This document shows positions 37,334 through 48,105 of a DNA stretch of 64,000 nt, piece by piece (positions within the stretch are counted from its first letter, which is position 1; each line of letters begins with the position of its first letter). Source of the stretch: Impatiens glandulifera (lineage: Eukaryota > Streptophyta > Magnoliopsida > Ericales > Balsaminaceae); NCBI RefSeq assembly GCF_907164915.1, contig NC_061864.1, positions 16,809,889 to 16,873,888 of the forward strand, in the 5' to 3' direction. The notes under the pieces were generated by a model. It was given only the letters and a program-made list of their open reading frames with translations, was not told the origin of the DNA and made no database searches. A program made the translations under genes and the position numbers.

Positions 37334-39931
37334 ATGGTATCCTTTTTAAGGATCTTTATTTTTTTTGAATAGATCTAGGGTTTAGATTTTATAGATCTAG
37401 GGTTTAGATTTTACAGATCTAGGGTTTACATTTTACATAAGTATTTATGGATTTAAACTGTTTGAATTTTCAGGAAACCGAAGCACCGAACTTGAACAAC
37501 CCAGTAGATGAAGAACTTAACCTGAACAGATCCACCCCTGTTGAACCCGAAAGGTACCCTGAACAGATCTAGTGGTTTCGGGACAAGAAAGGGTCATTCC
37601 TTGTCCCGAAATGGTTGGTTTCGGGACAAGAAAGGGTCCTTCCTTGTCCCGAAATGGTTGGTTTCGGGACAAGAAAGGGTCCTTCCTTGTCTCGAAATAG
37701 TTGGTTTCGGGACAAGAAAGGTGGTTTCGGGTCCCGAAATGGTTGGTTTCGGGACAAGAAAGGGTCCTTCCTTGTCCCGAAATGGTTGGTTTCGGGACAA
37801 GAAAGGCGGTTTCGGGTCCCGAAATGGGTTGTTTCGGGACCCGAAAAGGGTGGTTTCGGGACCCGAAATGGGTGGTTTCGGGACCCGAAATGGGTGGTTT
37901 CGGGACCAGAAATGGTATTTCGGGACCCGAAAGTGTGGTTTCGGGTCCCGAAATGAGTGGTTTATGGACTTTTTTCTTACGGTTTCACTTAATTTTTGCA
38001 GTCACATTCCTAGTGTTGGAATGACATTTTCCTCCGAAGAACAACTTCTTGAATTCTACACATCATATGCCCACTTAACGGGATTCGGCATTACCAAATT
38101 AGGGAGCAAAAATGTAGGTGGTAAGAGGAAATACTTCAGCGTTGGTTGTGCCAAGAGTTTTCTGAAAGAATCCAAGTCAAAAAACAAGTTTCATCAGCCT
38201 AGACCAATAACGAAGACAGATTGTAAAGCAAAGATTAATGTTGTTGTTCGAAATGAAGGGGAATATGTGATAACAAGTATTTCTCTTGAGCACAACCATT
38301 CTTTAAGCCCTAAGAGAATACGTCATGTTAGATCCTACAAAGTAATTGACGGAAATGTAAAGAGAAGATTGAATACAAACGATGAAGCTGGAATAACTGT
38401 GGCCAAAACATTTCAATCACTTGTAGTTGAAGCTGGAGGGTATGAAAACATGTCTTTCGATGAGAGGACATGTAGAAATTACGTTACAGAAGTACGACGG
38501 TTGAGGTTAGGGATTGGGGATGCTGAAGCACTCACTAATTATTTCTTAAGAATGCAAACCAGGAACTCAAACTTCTTCTACCTTATTGATTTGGACGAGG
38601 AATCCCGAATTAAAAACGTGTTTTGGGCAGATGGTAGGTGCAGGGCTGCCTTTGAAGATTTTCATGATGTTATCTCTTTCGATACAACATATTTGACAAA
38701 TCGCTATGACATGCCTTTCGCTCCGTTTGTTGGTGTTAATCATCATGGTCAATCCATTTTGCTTGGATGTGGGTTATTGTCAAGTGAAGATTCAAATTCT
38801 TTCACATGGTTGTTTAGAACTTGGTTGGAATGTATGCATGATAGACCTCCCAATGCCATAATCACAGACCAATGTCGATCCATGGCGATTGCAATTGAGA
38901 AGGTATTTCCTAAAACGCATCATCGATTTTGTTTGTGGCATATAATGAAGAAACTTCCTATAAAACTTGGAAGCCATACTGAATACCATCTAATAAAGAA
39001 GAGGCTGAAAAACATTGTATACAATTCCATAAATATTCAACAATGCGAAGAGGATTGGAATAGACTAATTGAAGATTATCAGTTGGAAGATAATGTTTGG
39101 TTGAAATCTTTGTATTTGGAAAGATCTAAATGGATACCTGTTTATGTCAAAGGACAATTTTGGGCCGGGATGTCAACATCTCAACGGAGTGAAAGTATGA
39201 ACGCCTTCTTTGATGACTACGTGCAGTCCAAAACATCCCTCAAACAATTTGTCGAGCAATATGATAGGGCTCTGTTGAGAAATATCGAGAGAGAAAAGAA
39301 ATTGGATTTCCAATCGTTTAATTCTTTGATACCAACTGTTAGTGGATTTGCCTTCGAAAGACAATACCAAAACTTATACACTCCAGATATATTTAGATTG
39401 GTTCAAGTAGAAGTTAGAGGTTTGATGTTGTGCGACATCTCAGCCATTGAAGAGGAAAGTTCAGTTTCTATATTTAGAGTTGAGGAAATCATGTTGGGGG
39501 TTAATGGAGAACATCTAAGAGATGTTTCTTACAAAGTACATTACACCGAAAAGGATTGCAATGTGAAATGTGAATGTCGATTGTTTGAGTTCAGAGGTAT
39601 TTTGTGTAGACATATCATGGCTGTGTTGAAAAAAATGAGGGTGAATGAGGTACCAATGTATTATATAATGGACCGGTGGCGTAAAGATATTAAGCGTGGG
39701 TATCAAAATATCACCAACATTTATGATTCAGATATGTCTGTGGAAGAAAAAAAACGTCACAATAGTCTAACTCGATTGATGCAAGAGGTTCAACAAGTTG
39801 GAGTAAAATCTGAAGTAACTTGCTCTTTTTGGATGAACGGAATAAAAGGCTTGATGGAACAGTTTATGTCACTTAATCATGGAAGCACTGAAGCATCTAA
39901 AGACCAAAGCACAGAAGCATTTGAGGACTAG
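37334..39931 (+). CDS. MULE transposase (FAR1-type DNA-binding, MULE catalytic and SWIM domains)
   Basis: Proposed exons: 37334-37336 (the ATG alone, followed by GTATCC), 37474-37553 and 38002-39931, giving 670 residues. The long open frame running into exon 3 from the left is an artefact of the stop-free repeat array in intron 2. Domains: FAR1/WRKY-GCM1-like DNA-binding region at about residues 35-120 (VGMTFSSEEQLLEFY to LEHNHSL); MULE catalytic domain with D255 (SFDTTYL) and D317 (ITDQC), then HRFCLWHIMKKL; SWIM zinc finger C551-x-C553 ... C563-x-H565. The third acidic catalytic residue was not assigned with certainty. No stop or frameshift occurs in exon 3, so the protein may be active. 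It should bind the element ends and catalyse transposition in the nucleus. A further exon at 40208-40557 may belong to it. Confidence 0.88.
37573..37955. repeat. Palindromic repeat array A (transposase intron)
   Basis: About 17-20 units of GGTTTCGGGACCCGAAATGG and variants, many reading GGGACAAGAAAGGGT between palindromes. It lies wholly within the proposed intron 37554-38001 of the transposase gene. All frames are nearly stop-free because the unit lacks stops. Confidence 0.9.
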
Positions 39932-40207
39932 CAACGGCAGTAGTGGCTTTCGTTTTTCCTTTATCCACACCGAAGATAAGGGAACTCTGTCCATTTGATC
40001 TGAGTCCTGATCTTCTTCCAGATTACTCTCTGATGGATTTATTCCAGGTGAAGTGCGGTCAATATCAGGTTTTTTCCTTGGTCTTGAGGTTTAGTGAACT
40101 CTTTTTTCAAAAGCACGAAAAGCTGCGTAAGCGGAAACAAGAGAAGCAGAGGAGAGGTAGGGAGAGAGGTGATCAAGCGCTCTTTTGACTATGATTGGGC
40201 TCTGCAG
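39932..40207 (+). other. Sequence between transposase stop and possible last exon
   Basis: Open in one frame (39943-40188) with basic residues near its end, but no domain was recognised. It could be 3' untranslated sequence or an intron leading to the AT-hook-like exon at 40208. Confidence 0.35.
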
Positions 40208-40557
40208 TGGTAGAACCTCGTGAACCAGGCGTACTACTTGACTTGGATTCTATTACTCAAATGAAAGTATCTCCATTTCAATCTCCCGCTACATCCATTT
40301 TGATACACTCTCCTAAGAAAGTTAGAAGTCGAGGACGACCACCAACAAAGAGGAAACAATCTTTAATTGAAAAAATCCCCAAGACTTCGAGATCAAAAAA
40401 GAAGGGAAATACGGCCACAACATCTACAGTTTTGGATTCAACACAACAACAACAATGGAATGATCCACTTTCAACTCAATTATCCTTCACATCACTTTTG
40501 TCCTCTCAAGTATATGTCGAAGATCATGCGTGTGGTGATAACATTCAACGAAGATAG
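40208..40557 (+). CDS. Possible C-terminal transposase exon with AT-hook-like motif
   Basis: Follows a good acceptor (GGGCTCTGCAG) and is open to a TAG at 40555-40557. It encodes about 115 residues beginning VEPREPGVLLDLD. It includes RSRGRPPTKRKQ, an AT-hook-like basic motif often found at the C-terminus of FAR1/MULE proteins. Splicing from the transposase gene upstream is inferred. A donor could lie before the 39931 stop (GAAGTAACTTG near 39811 is one candidate), but I cannot fix it. It could also be an independent small gene. Confidence 0.45.
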
Positions 40558-40693
40558 TACTTATTTTGATCATGTTATAACTTTGAATATTGTTACATTT
40601 TTATCATTCTTGTCCTTTCATTTTTAACGAAGATAGTCTAACCAAGTTAAAGCAAGTTAAAAACCAAGAGAAAACAAGTTAAAAATCTAAATG

Positions 40694-41122
40694 TCGGGTC
40701 CCGAAACACCTTATTTCGGGTCCCGAAACACCTTATTTCGAGTCCCGAAACCACCTTTCGGGTCCCGAAACCACATATTTCGGGTCCCGAAACACCTTAT
40801 TTCGGGTCCCGAAACACCTTATTTCGGGTCCCGAAACCACATATTTCGGGTCCCGAAACCACATATTTCGGGTCCCGAAACCAGATTTCGGGTCCCGAAA
40901 CACCTTATATCGGGTCCCGAAACAACATTTCGGGTCCCGAAACACCTTATTTCGGACCCCGAAACAACATTTCGGGTCCCTAAACAACCTTTCGGGTCCC
41001 GAAACACCTTATTTCAGGTCCCGAAACACCTTATTTCGGGCCCCGAAACAACCTTTCGTGTTCCGAAACACCTTATTTCGGGCCCCAAAACAACCTTTCG
41101 GGTCCCGAAACCACCTATTTTA
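40694..41122. repeat. Palindromic repeat array B (between the convergent genes)
   Basis: About 20 units alternating TTTCGGGTCCCGAAAC with CACCTTATT, CACATATT or AACCT spacers. It sits between the 3' ends of the transposase and Ulp1 genes. Confidence 0.92.
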
Positions 41123-41262
41123 TACTTGGTTTTTAACTTGTTTTAACTTAGTTTATACTTGGTTTTTAACTTAGTTTATACTTGGTTTTTAACTTGTTTT
41201 AACTTAGTTTATACTTGGTTTTTAACTTAGTTTATACTTGGTTTTTAACTTAGTTTATACAT
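41123..41262. repeat. AT-rich minisatellite next to array B
   Basis: Six to seven tandem units of TTATACTTGGTTTTTAACTT with a TTTTAACTTAG variant. A short inverted counterpart (AAGTTAAAAACCAAG) lies on the other side of array B at about 40650-40690, so array B is bracketed by inverted AT-rich repeats. Confidence 0.8.
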
Positions 41263-42388
41263 GATTATAATTGAAGACAAAAAATGTACTAAATTAATTA
41301 AGAGTTGCTCTTTTCATACAACTTATATGATTCAGGACATTCTACTTTTAAAATGTCTATAAACTTCTGTAAGATGTTCTTGATATTTTTATTTAAGTTT
41401 GAACGGATGATCATTGCAGTGTATTTGACTCGCAATGCTTCAAGCATTCCCCTTGCCTGTAGGAAATTATAATTCAGCGGTTATTAAAGATTTGTAAAAC
41501 AAATAAAATTTGAAAATATGTAACTTACATTTTCTATCGTTATACCACAATTCCAATTTTTGTCATCGCCCGTGTACCAATGAATATGTCTCATACAGTA
41601 TATTCCGCAATCCGTTTTATTTGAACTGTCTTGCCAAGGTAATTTCAAAACATTGAACGGGAATTGGGCAATTTTATTCGCGATCCCTTGGTCGATAGTT
41701 TGGAAGTAGTCCACAACGTTCTGTACCTGTTTTACCAAAGAAGTTAATAAACACTTTCAAAGAAGTCAATACGTTATGTGTAAAAAAGACTTCAACATTA
41801 CCAGTTGCCGAGTTGTGACATATTTATCATCCCATTCAATATCTGGGTCCAGTGGGAGGTTGTCGATGACTTCAATTGCTTGGTTTCGCATATTGATGAC
41901 AACCACATAATAGTGATTTTCATATAAAATTGGGAAAAATATCTGCAAGAATATCACCAAGATTCAGATGACACATATAATCAAAAATCAGATAATATAA
42001 AAAAAGACTTACCAGCTTAGCAATTTTCATGTGTTCGGGAGTTAATTCGAAAATTCTCATTTCTTCAATCAATCTTTCAATGAAAAGGTCTTTCGTTCTC
42101 CAAAAGTCCTGCAAATGAAATCAACATCACAATAAGAGATAATTGGTTTAAACAACAATGAAAGATATAGAGACTTACAGAAACGACTGTCGAAAAAACT
42201 ATTTTCGAGTCGGAAGTTGATTTGCAGTGAAGAGTGACCATGTTTGCCCACGCATCAATTATCCCACTTTCAACATGGCATTCATTTTTCATTGATTGAA
42301 ATTGCTCTATGTTGATATTGGTAAGCTCGGATACATAGAATACTTCCTTGCTGAAACCAGATAAAGAAGAAAACAAGTTAAAAATCAA

Positions 42389-42708
42389 ACTTTCGGGTCC
42401 TGAAACCACCCTTTTCGGGTCCCGAAACACCTTATTTCAGGTCCCGAAACCACCCTTTTCGGGTCCCGAAACACCTAATTTCGGGTCCCGAAACCACCCT
42501 TTTCGGGTCCTGAAACCACCCTTTTCGGGTCCCGAAACCACCCATTTCGGGTCCCGAAACCAGATTTCGGGTCCCGAAACAACCCTCTTCGGGTCCCGAA
42601 ACCAGATTTCGGGTCCCGAAACAACCCTTTTCGGGTCCCGAAACCAGATTTCGGGTTCCGAAACCACCTATTTCGGGTCCCGAAACCACACTTTCGGGAC
42701 CATTAATT
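42389..42708. repeat. Palindromic repeat array C (Ulp1 intron)
   Basis: About 14-16 units of TTTCGGGTCCCGAAAC separated by CACC(C/A), CAGA or AACCC. It lies inside the intron between Ulp1 exons 43856-42754 and 42350-42179. Confidence 0.92.
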
Positions 42709-44844
42709 CAGCCAAACAAACATGATTTAACAAACTATGAAATCTTGATTTACCTCGCATTCGAATCAACTGCATAAATGAATCCCACAACGACTTCATC
42801 TCGGTATTCTATATTGACAAAATGATAGAACTCTATATTTCTTTGCTTGTTCTTCTTCATATATTGAGATTGAAGGCGTGTTGGAAGTTCCATATGTATG
42901 GGATATTTCTTCTGTTTTTTGAAAGCAACCAATTCTTTTCCCGCGACATCATGAGTTTGAGGGGCAGGCTCGATGATCTTCGTCGGCTTGTTCTGCGTTA
43001 TGTATGGAGATTTAAGGCGTGCTGGAATTTTCATATGTCGCACTGGATTTCTCCTTCTTTTTCTTGGAGATCCATCTTTTTCAGGTACTTCATCTTCATC
43101 TTCCTCTTCGAGAACACCCTTTTGACCCACCTCAGTGTGAGCCACCTCAGTTTGAGCCCCCTCACTGTGAGCACGCTTAGTGTGAGCCCCCTCAGTGTGA
43201 GCGTCCTGATCGTTTACCCCATCATCCTCAGTGGATGTTCGATCTTTGAAGTATCTGTGCATGGCATCCCTAAAAGGTTTATTACTGTCCATTGCTCTAT
43301 AAATTACGTGGATGGCGTTGTCATACATTGGCGTTGCATCCCAGCCTGAAGTTAAAGATTCCAGTCTTCTCGTGGCTTTTTCAATAAACAACGTACATTT
43401 AGTAATCCACGCCAAATTCTCTGTAAAACTCAGTTTATCAACGTCCGGACCTGCCGTGTTAATATGTGTTATATTCATAGGTGGTAGGCCTTCATTCATA
43501 GGTGTTGATGTCGTTGGTTCTGACCTCCTCATTGGTGGCCTCTTCCGAGGTGGTGACCTATTCCTAGGTTCTGCTGCTGCTGCTGCCGCCGCCGCCTTTG
43601 GGGTCTCAGACACCCCCTCATTCATATCCTCCACATCATTATCCCCCACATCATTATCCTCCTCATCATCGTTCTCCCCCCACATCCCCGGTAGTGGAAT
43701 TCGTCCCACAACGCTTCCGCGTCCGAATCTTCCATTTTCCAACTCCGTATCCAGTCTAAACTTCAACGTCGTGTCATTCCAACATGACAGTATTGGAAAT
43801 CGACGGTCATTAACTCCTCCCAGTTGTGGGTTGCTCACCCTATACACGTAGCACAGCTGAAAACAAACATATGTTAATTAAAACCAATTATTTTTGCAAA
43901 CAGAGAAATTAATTAACGGATAACTTACAATAAGGAACGTCTGTGGTCCTTGGAAATGTCGTTTTTCATTCTGTTTCACTTTTGCGCATGATTGAACTAA
44001 TCCTTCAAGTACAAATTTGCACCAATTGAACTTCTTGATATTATAAACATCTGAAATAGATTTCAGAATTCTATACCTGCAAGGGGAAAAAACATATTTG
44101 AGGATTAATTAACATGTCATATAAGTTGTCATGCAAATGAAATAACAGAAATGAGATATACCTTGATAGTTGACCTAGGTGATCACACCAGAGAAAGCAG
44201 CTGACAACAAATAATACGAAGTCTATCTTAAAATTGTTGTCAGCAACTTTGTTCTCAATCATTTTCGTCGGCATAGCAGTCACTAAAGGAGCGCCATTAA
44301 TAGGGTTACCCTATCGAGTCCTAAATGCCTTCAGCTTGTCATCAGTCTCGTTATTCTGATATTTTACAATGTCCAACTCCCCTCTGGGGAGACCCAATAC
44401 CATTTCAACATCTTCTTTTTCGATTTTCACTTCCTCGCCATTCTCTAGAGTGAAAGAACATTTATCACAGTCAAACTGCCTGACTAGATAACGAGATATC
44501 TCCCCGGGGCATTTTGAAAGTGATAATGAAAGTAGATGGCCAAAGCCTATTGACTTCACAGCCTCCTTTTGATCATTAGACAGTAGTTGCAGAAGATTGA
44601 AAAGGCCAAAAGAAGATGTCCTAGTTAAAAAAAGGTTGTGTGGGGCTGCTTTGGGAGCTGCTGCTCTGGGGGATTTCGGAACTAATTTGGGAGCTTTTGG
44701 GGATTTCTGAACTACTTTGGGAGATGCTGCTTCTTGGGCATTCCTTTTACGTTTATTTGCCCTACACAAACAAAAGATAAACATTTAAAAAACATGAAAC
44801 AGATAATCAGATAAAGATAAACATTTAAAATCAAATATTTACTC

Positions 44845-45408
44845 ATTTCGAGTCCCGAAACCACCCATTTCGGGTCCCAAAACCACCCTTTTCGGGTCCC
44901 GAAACCACCCATTTCGGGTCCCGAAACCACACTTTCGGGACCCATAACAGCCAAACATTACAAAATCCGATTTATGGGTCCCGAAACCACCCATTTCGGG
45001 TCCCGAAACCACACTTTCGGGACCCATAACAGCCAAACATTACAAAATCCGATTTATGGGTCCCGAAACCACCCATTTCGGGTCCCGAAACCACACTTTC
45101 GGGACCCATAACAGCCAAACATTACAAAATCCGATTTATGGGTCACGAAACCACCCATTTCGGGTCCCGAAACCACCCTTTTCGGGTCCCGAAACAACAC
45201 TTTCGGGACTCATAACAGCCAAACATATCAAAATTCAATTTTGGGGTCCCGAAACCACCCATTTCGGGTCCCGAAACCACACTTTCGGGTCCCGAAACCA
45301 CACTTTCGGGACCGTTCATCCAAAAAACTTATCAAAATCAAATTTCTGGACTATATAATCATACTTTCGGGTCCCCGAAACAACACTTTCGGGACCCATA
45401 ACAGCCAA
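44845..45408. repeat. Palindromic repeat array D (Ulp1 intron), with ~82-bp higher-order unit
   Basis: TTTCGGGTCCCGAAACCAC palindromes embedded in a larger unit that also contains CATAACAGCCAAACATTAC. That marker recurs at about 44945, 45027 and 45109, giving a period of ~82 bp, and then diverges. It lies in the intron between Ulp1 exons 45655-45603 and 44761-44162. Confidence 0.9.
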
Positions 45409-45514
45409 ACATATCAAAAATCACATAAATCATCACATAGAAGCAAATAAACACAAAATAATCAACCATTTCTATCGTTAAAATCATTAGAATCAGCAGA
45501 ATCATAAAAATCCA

Positions 45515-45536
45515 TAACCCTAACCCTAACCCTAAC
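45515..45536. repeat. Short interstitial CCCTAA repeat
   Basis: Three and a half tandem AACCCT units (22 bp). This is the TTAGGG-type unit rather than the usual plant TTTAGGG. It lies in the Ulp1 intron of MULE-1 near array D. Probably a chance microsatellite. Confidence 0.6.
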
Positions 45537-45920
45537 CGCAAAAACCTAAACGGTCTTCAAATCATTAAAATGTTTTAGGATTCTAAAGGAGATGTTATTT
45601 ACCTTGTCCTTGGAGATTTTGGAGTCTTGCATGGAGATGTACCTGGACCACCAGCCTGAAAAAGAGAAAAGATATTCACGAATGCAGCCTGAAAAAGAGA
45701 AAAGAACGGAAATACCCGAAGGAGAAGACCTACCATTTTCGATCGAAAGAAAGAAGATGAATAAAGTTGAAGAAGTCAGGGATGCCGCCGCCGGAGAGAA
45801 AAATCGCCAGAGAAGAGCGAAATCGCCGGAAGTGGTAAATGAAAAGAAGAAAGAGAGAAGAAAGAAGAAGAGGGAAACTGAAACGTTTTTAATTTTTTTC
45901 TTTTTTTTTTCTTTTTTTTT

Positions 45921-45996
45921 CTCTCTCCTAGCTGGCAAGGCCACGTAGATTCGTGGTCTTGCTTTCGCTACTCATTCGTTGAAAATATCATTTCCC
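45921..45996 (-). repeat. MULE-1 right terminal inverted repeat
   Basis: Complement of the left repeat, lacking one base within the CGAATCCTACGTGG core (here CGAATCTACGTGG). It is followed at once by the TTTGGTTTT duplication. Confidence 0.9.
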
Positions 45997-46798
45997 TTTG
46001 GTTTTAAAGGGCAATATTTTTTTAAAAATATTTCTGGCCTACATGCACGTATTTAACCAGGGACCCAAGCAAGTTTAAGCCAGCTCCTTGAAAAACAAAT
46101 TAATTAAAAAAATCAAAATCAAAATATATATTATATAATATATATATATATATATATAATAAAAATAAATATCCTTTCCAAGTATATATATATTTTAATT
46201 CTTTTATATACCTTCATTCTTTTTTCAATTTACTTCACAAATCATTTGCAACAAACATATATTTTATATTTTAATCTACTAATTCTAATTTAAAGAGTAA
46301 AATTCTTTTTTCTTTTATTTTTCTTCTTCTAATTTTAATGTTCTTAATTAATATAATGATTATGTATATAATATTTATAATTAATTTTATTTAATGTAGA
46401 ATTTTGTGAATTTATCACGTTAGTATTATTATTATTATTTTTTTTTCATCATTGTATTCAAACTGATTGATTAAATATATTACTTGATTTTTTTAATATT
46501 GAATCTGGAAGATGTGTATAGGTATATAAAAGAATGCAACATATAAATTTGCTGCAAAGAAAAGAAATACATTGATATCTTCATTTTTTTAATTCATCTA
46601 CCGTTTCTACATTTCAAAATCAATATAGTGAAAGTCTTCAAATTTTTTCTCTTAACAACGAACATTATTTATTTTTTATTTGTATTGAACGATATCCGAA
46701 AAAACAAAAACACATATGTCAATATGATGTTAATGTAGAGTTGAGATAGGTAGAACTAAACTTATTTAAATATTATAATATTTTTATATTTATATAAC

Positions 46799-48105
46799 GA
46801 GAAATGATAAAACTCAACGAATTATCAGCTAAAACAAGGTCACGAATCCTACGTGGCCTGCGTAGGAGAGATAAATAAATTCGGTATAAATCCTAAATAA
46901 AACCCAAAATGCTTCATTTATTTCCCTCTCTAAAACTTCTCCGTCGAAAATTTTCTCCCAACTAAATCCTAGCGCATGATATCGTTTTTACATATCTAGT
47001 TATTTAACAATATTATTCAATTTATTTTTGTATGATAACGAACTGTTTTATCTTTCAGAAAATCAGCACTTAAGCATCGATCTGAACAATGCACTAGATG
47101 AAGCACTAAATCTAAAAAAATTCCCCTGTTGAACCTGAAAGGTACCCAATTGTTGGTGCAAATGTTTAGAGTATAGAAAATGTATATTTCGACGTCTAAA
47201 AAATAGAATTTTGGGGAAATGTTCTTAAAATGTCCTGAAACCACCATTTGGGGACTAAAAGCCACAATTTCAGATCTCGAAACCACTATTTTAGGACCCA
47301 GAAGGCCAGAAACCACCATTTCGAGTTCTGAAACCACAATTTCGAGACTAAAAATCTCAATTTTAGGTCCCGAAACCAACATTTCGGGAATATAAACCAC
47401 CATTTCAAGATTAGAAACCACCATTTCGGGTCCCAAAATCAACATTATACTAACTATGAAGATATCAACATGATTAATTACCTAATATTCTCATCATCCT
47501 CATTTTGCAAAAATGAACCCATAATGATTTCATCTCGATTATCTACTTTGGCATAGTCAAAGTAAGATTGATTTTAGCTTTTCTTAATCATATACGGAGA
47601 TTGAAGGCGTGCCATAATTTTTGTAGTCTGCTAGGGATTTTTTTTGACTACCCGATTGTCTGTTTCTCTAGCCACCAATTCTGGTCTTTTTATTACACTA
47701 ACCACCATTTGTAAACAATTTTCCTCTTCGCGTACCACCACTTTGAGTATTTTTTCATTTTCTTCATTTTTGTAGTGGGTGTTCGTTCTTTGAAGTATTG
47801 GTGCATGGCATCCTTAAGACATTTATCATTGTTCATGACATTGTATAAGATGTGGATCGAGTTTTCATACAATGGCGATGTGTCCCGGTCGACACTTAAT
47901 TCTGCCAACACTTCTATGACTTTGGCAATGCGGTGTTTAGATGTAGTAATATGAATCAATTCTTTGTTAAAAATTTGCATCTTTGTTTTTTTTTCTGAGA
48001 CACTACCTTTTAAGGGGCCTTCTGAGGCGCTACCTTTTGAGACGCCCCCTATCTGCCACTACTGCCTCATGTTAAGGCACCCCACATATGCCTCCTCGTT
48101 CTCCT
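46799..48105 (+). repeat. MULE-2 left arm
   Basis: Contains the terminal repeat, a transposase leader/exon-2 relic (near 47058-47148, ending in the same AAAGGTACCC donor as MULE-1), a decayed array (about 47236-47450), and a relic of Ulp1 exon 43856-42754 on the minus strand. The relic encodes a piece like DTSPLYENSIHILY. Confidence 0.8.
47236..47450. repeat. Decayed palindrome array in the MULE-2 left arm
   Basis: Diverged units related to TTTCGGGTCCCGAAAC (for example CTGAAACCACCATTT, TCCCGAAACCAACATTTCGGG). It marks the junction between transposase-derived and Ulp1-derived sequence. Confidence 0.7.

Larger units (their letters stand above)
41298..45736 (-). pseudogene. Ulp1-like (C48) cysteine protease gene of MULE-1, with an internal stop
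   Basis: Ten exons on the minus strand: 45736-45734 (ATG only), 45655-45603, 44761-44162, 44076-43929, 43856-42754, 42350-42179, 42108-42013, 41942-41802, 41726-41529 and 41456-41298. Phases agree throughout, giving 890 codons. The catalytic residues of SUMO/Ulp1 proteases are all present: H735 (ENHYYVVVINM), D752 (VIDN), Q804 (LPWQDSSNKTDCG) and C812. The H-D spacing of 17 matches Ulp1. Exon 3 holds a conserved plant MULE-Ulp1 N-terminal region (LSLSKCPGEISRYLV). Exon 5 is long and acidic/basic, with a poly-Ala run. Codon 169 is TAG (44311-44313) where the related MULE-2 copy has TGG, so the gene is probably inactivated by one recent change. Repeat arrays C and D sit in its introns. Confidence 0.85.
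37079..45996. mobile_element. MULE-1: full-length Mutator-like element with transposase and Ulp1-like genes
   Basis: An 8918-bp element. The flanks TTTGGTTTT at 37070-37078 and 45997-46005 are an exact 9-bp target duplication, the hallmark of Mutator elements. Terminal inverted repeats of ~75 bp start GAGATATGATAAACC on the left and GGGAAATGATATTTTC on the right (complemented). They agree well inward through GCGAAAGCAAGACCACGAAT and GGCCTTGCCAGCTAGGAGAG. The content is a + strand transposase gene and a convergent - strand Ulp1-like protease gene. Four arrays of the palindrome TTTCGGGTCCCGAAA sit in introns or between the genes. The layout matches the Ulp1-carrying plant MULEs described as Kaonashi/KI (family knowledge). 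It may be recently active: the target duplication is perfect and the transposase frame is open. Confidence 0.93.

Noticed and set aside
37573..37955. Long open frames through array A, including one joined to the transposase frame
   Set aside because: The repeat unit lacks stops in several frames on both strands, so openness is expected. Good donor (AAAGGTACCC) and acceptor (TTTTTGCAG) sites remove the array as an intron, and the spliced product matches the family start HIPSVGM.
40694..45408. Regularly spaced palindromic repeats resembling a CRISPR array
   Set aside because: The host is a plant nuclear genome. Spacers are very short and themselves repetitive, there are no cas genes, and the arrays lie in transposon introns.
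45592..45948. Lysine/glutamate-rich plus-strand frame near the MULE-1 right end
   Set aside because: It lies opposite the leader, first exons and terminal repeat of the Ulp1 gene and shows only low-complexity purine-rich sequence.
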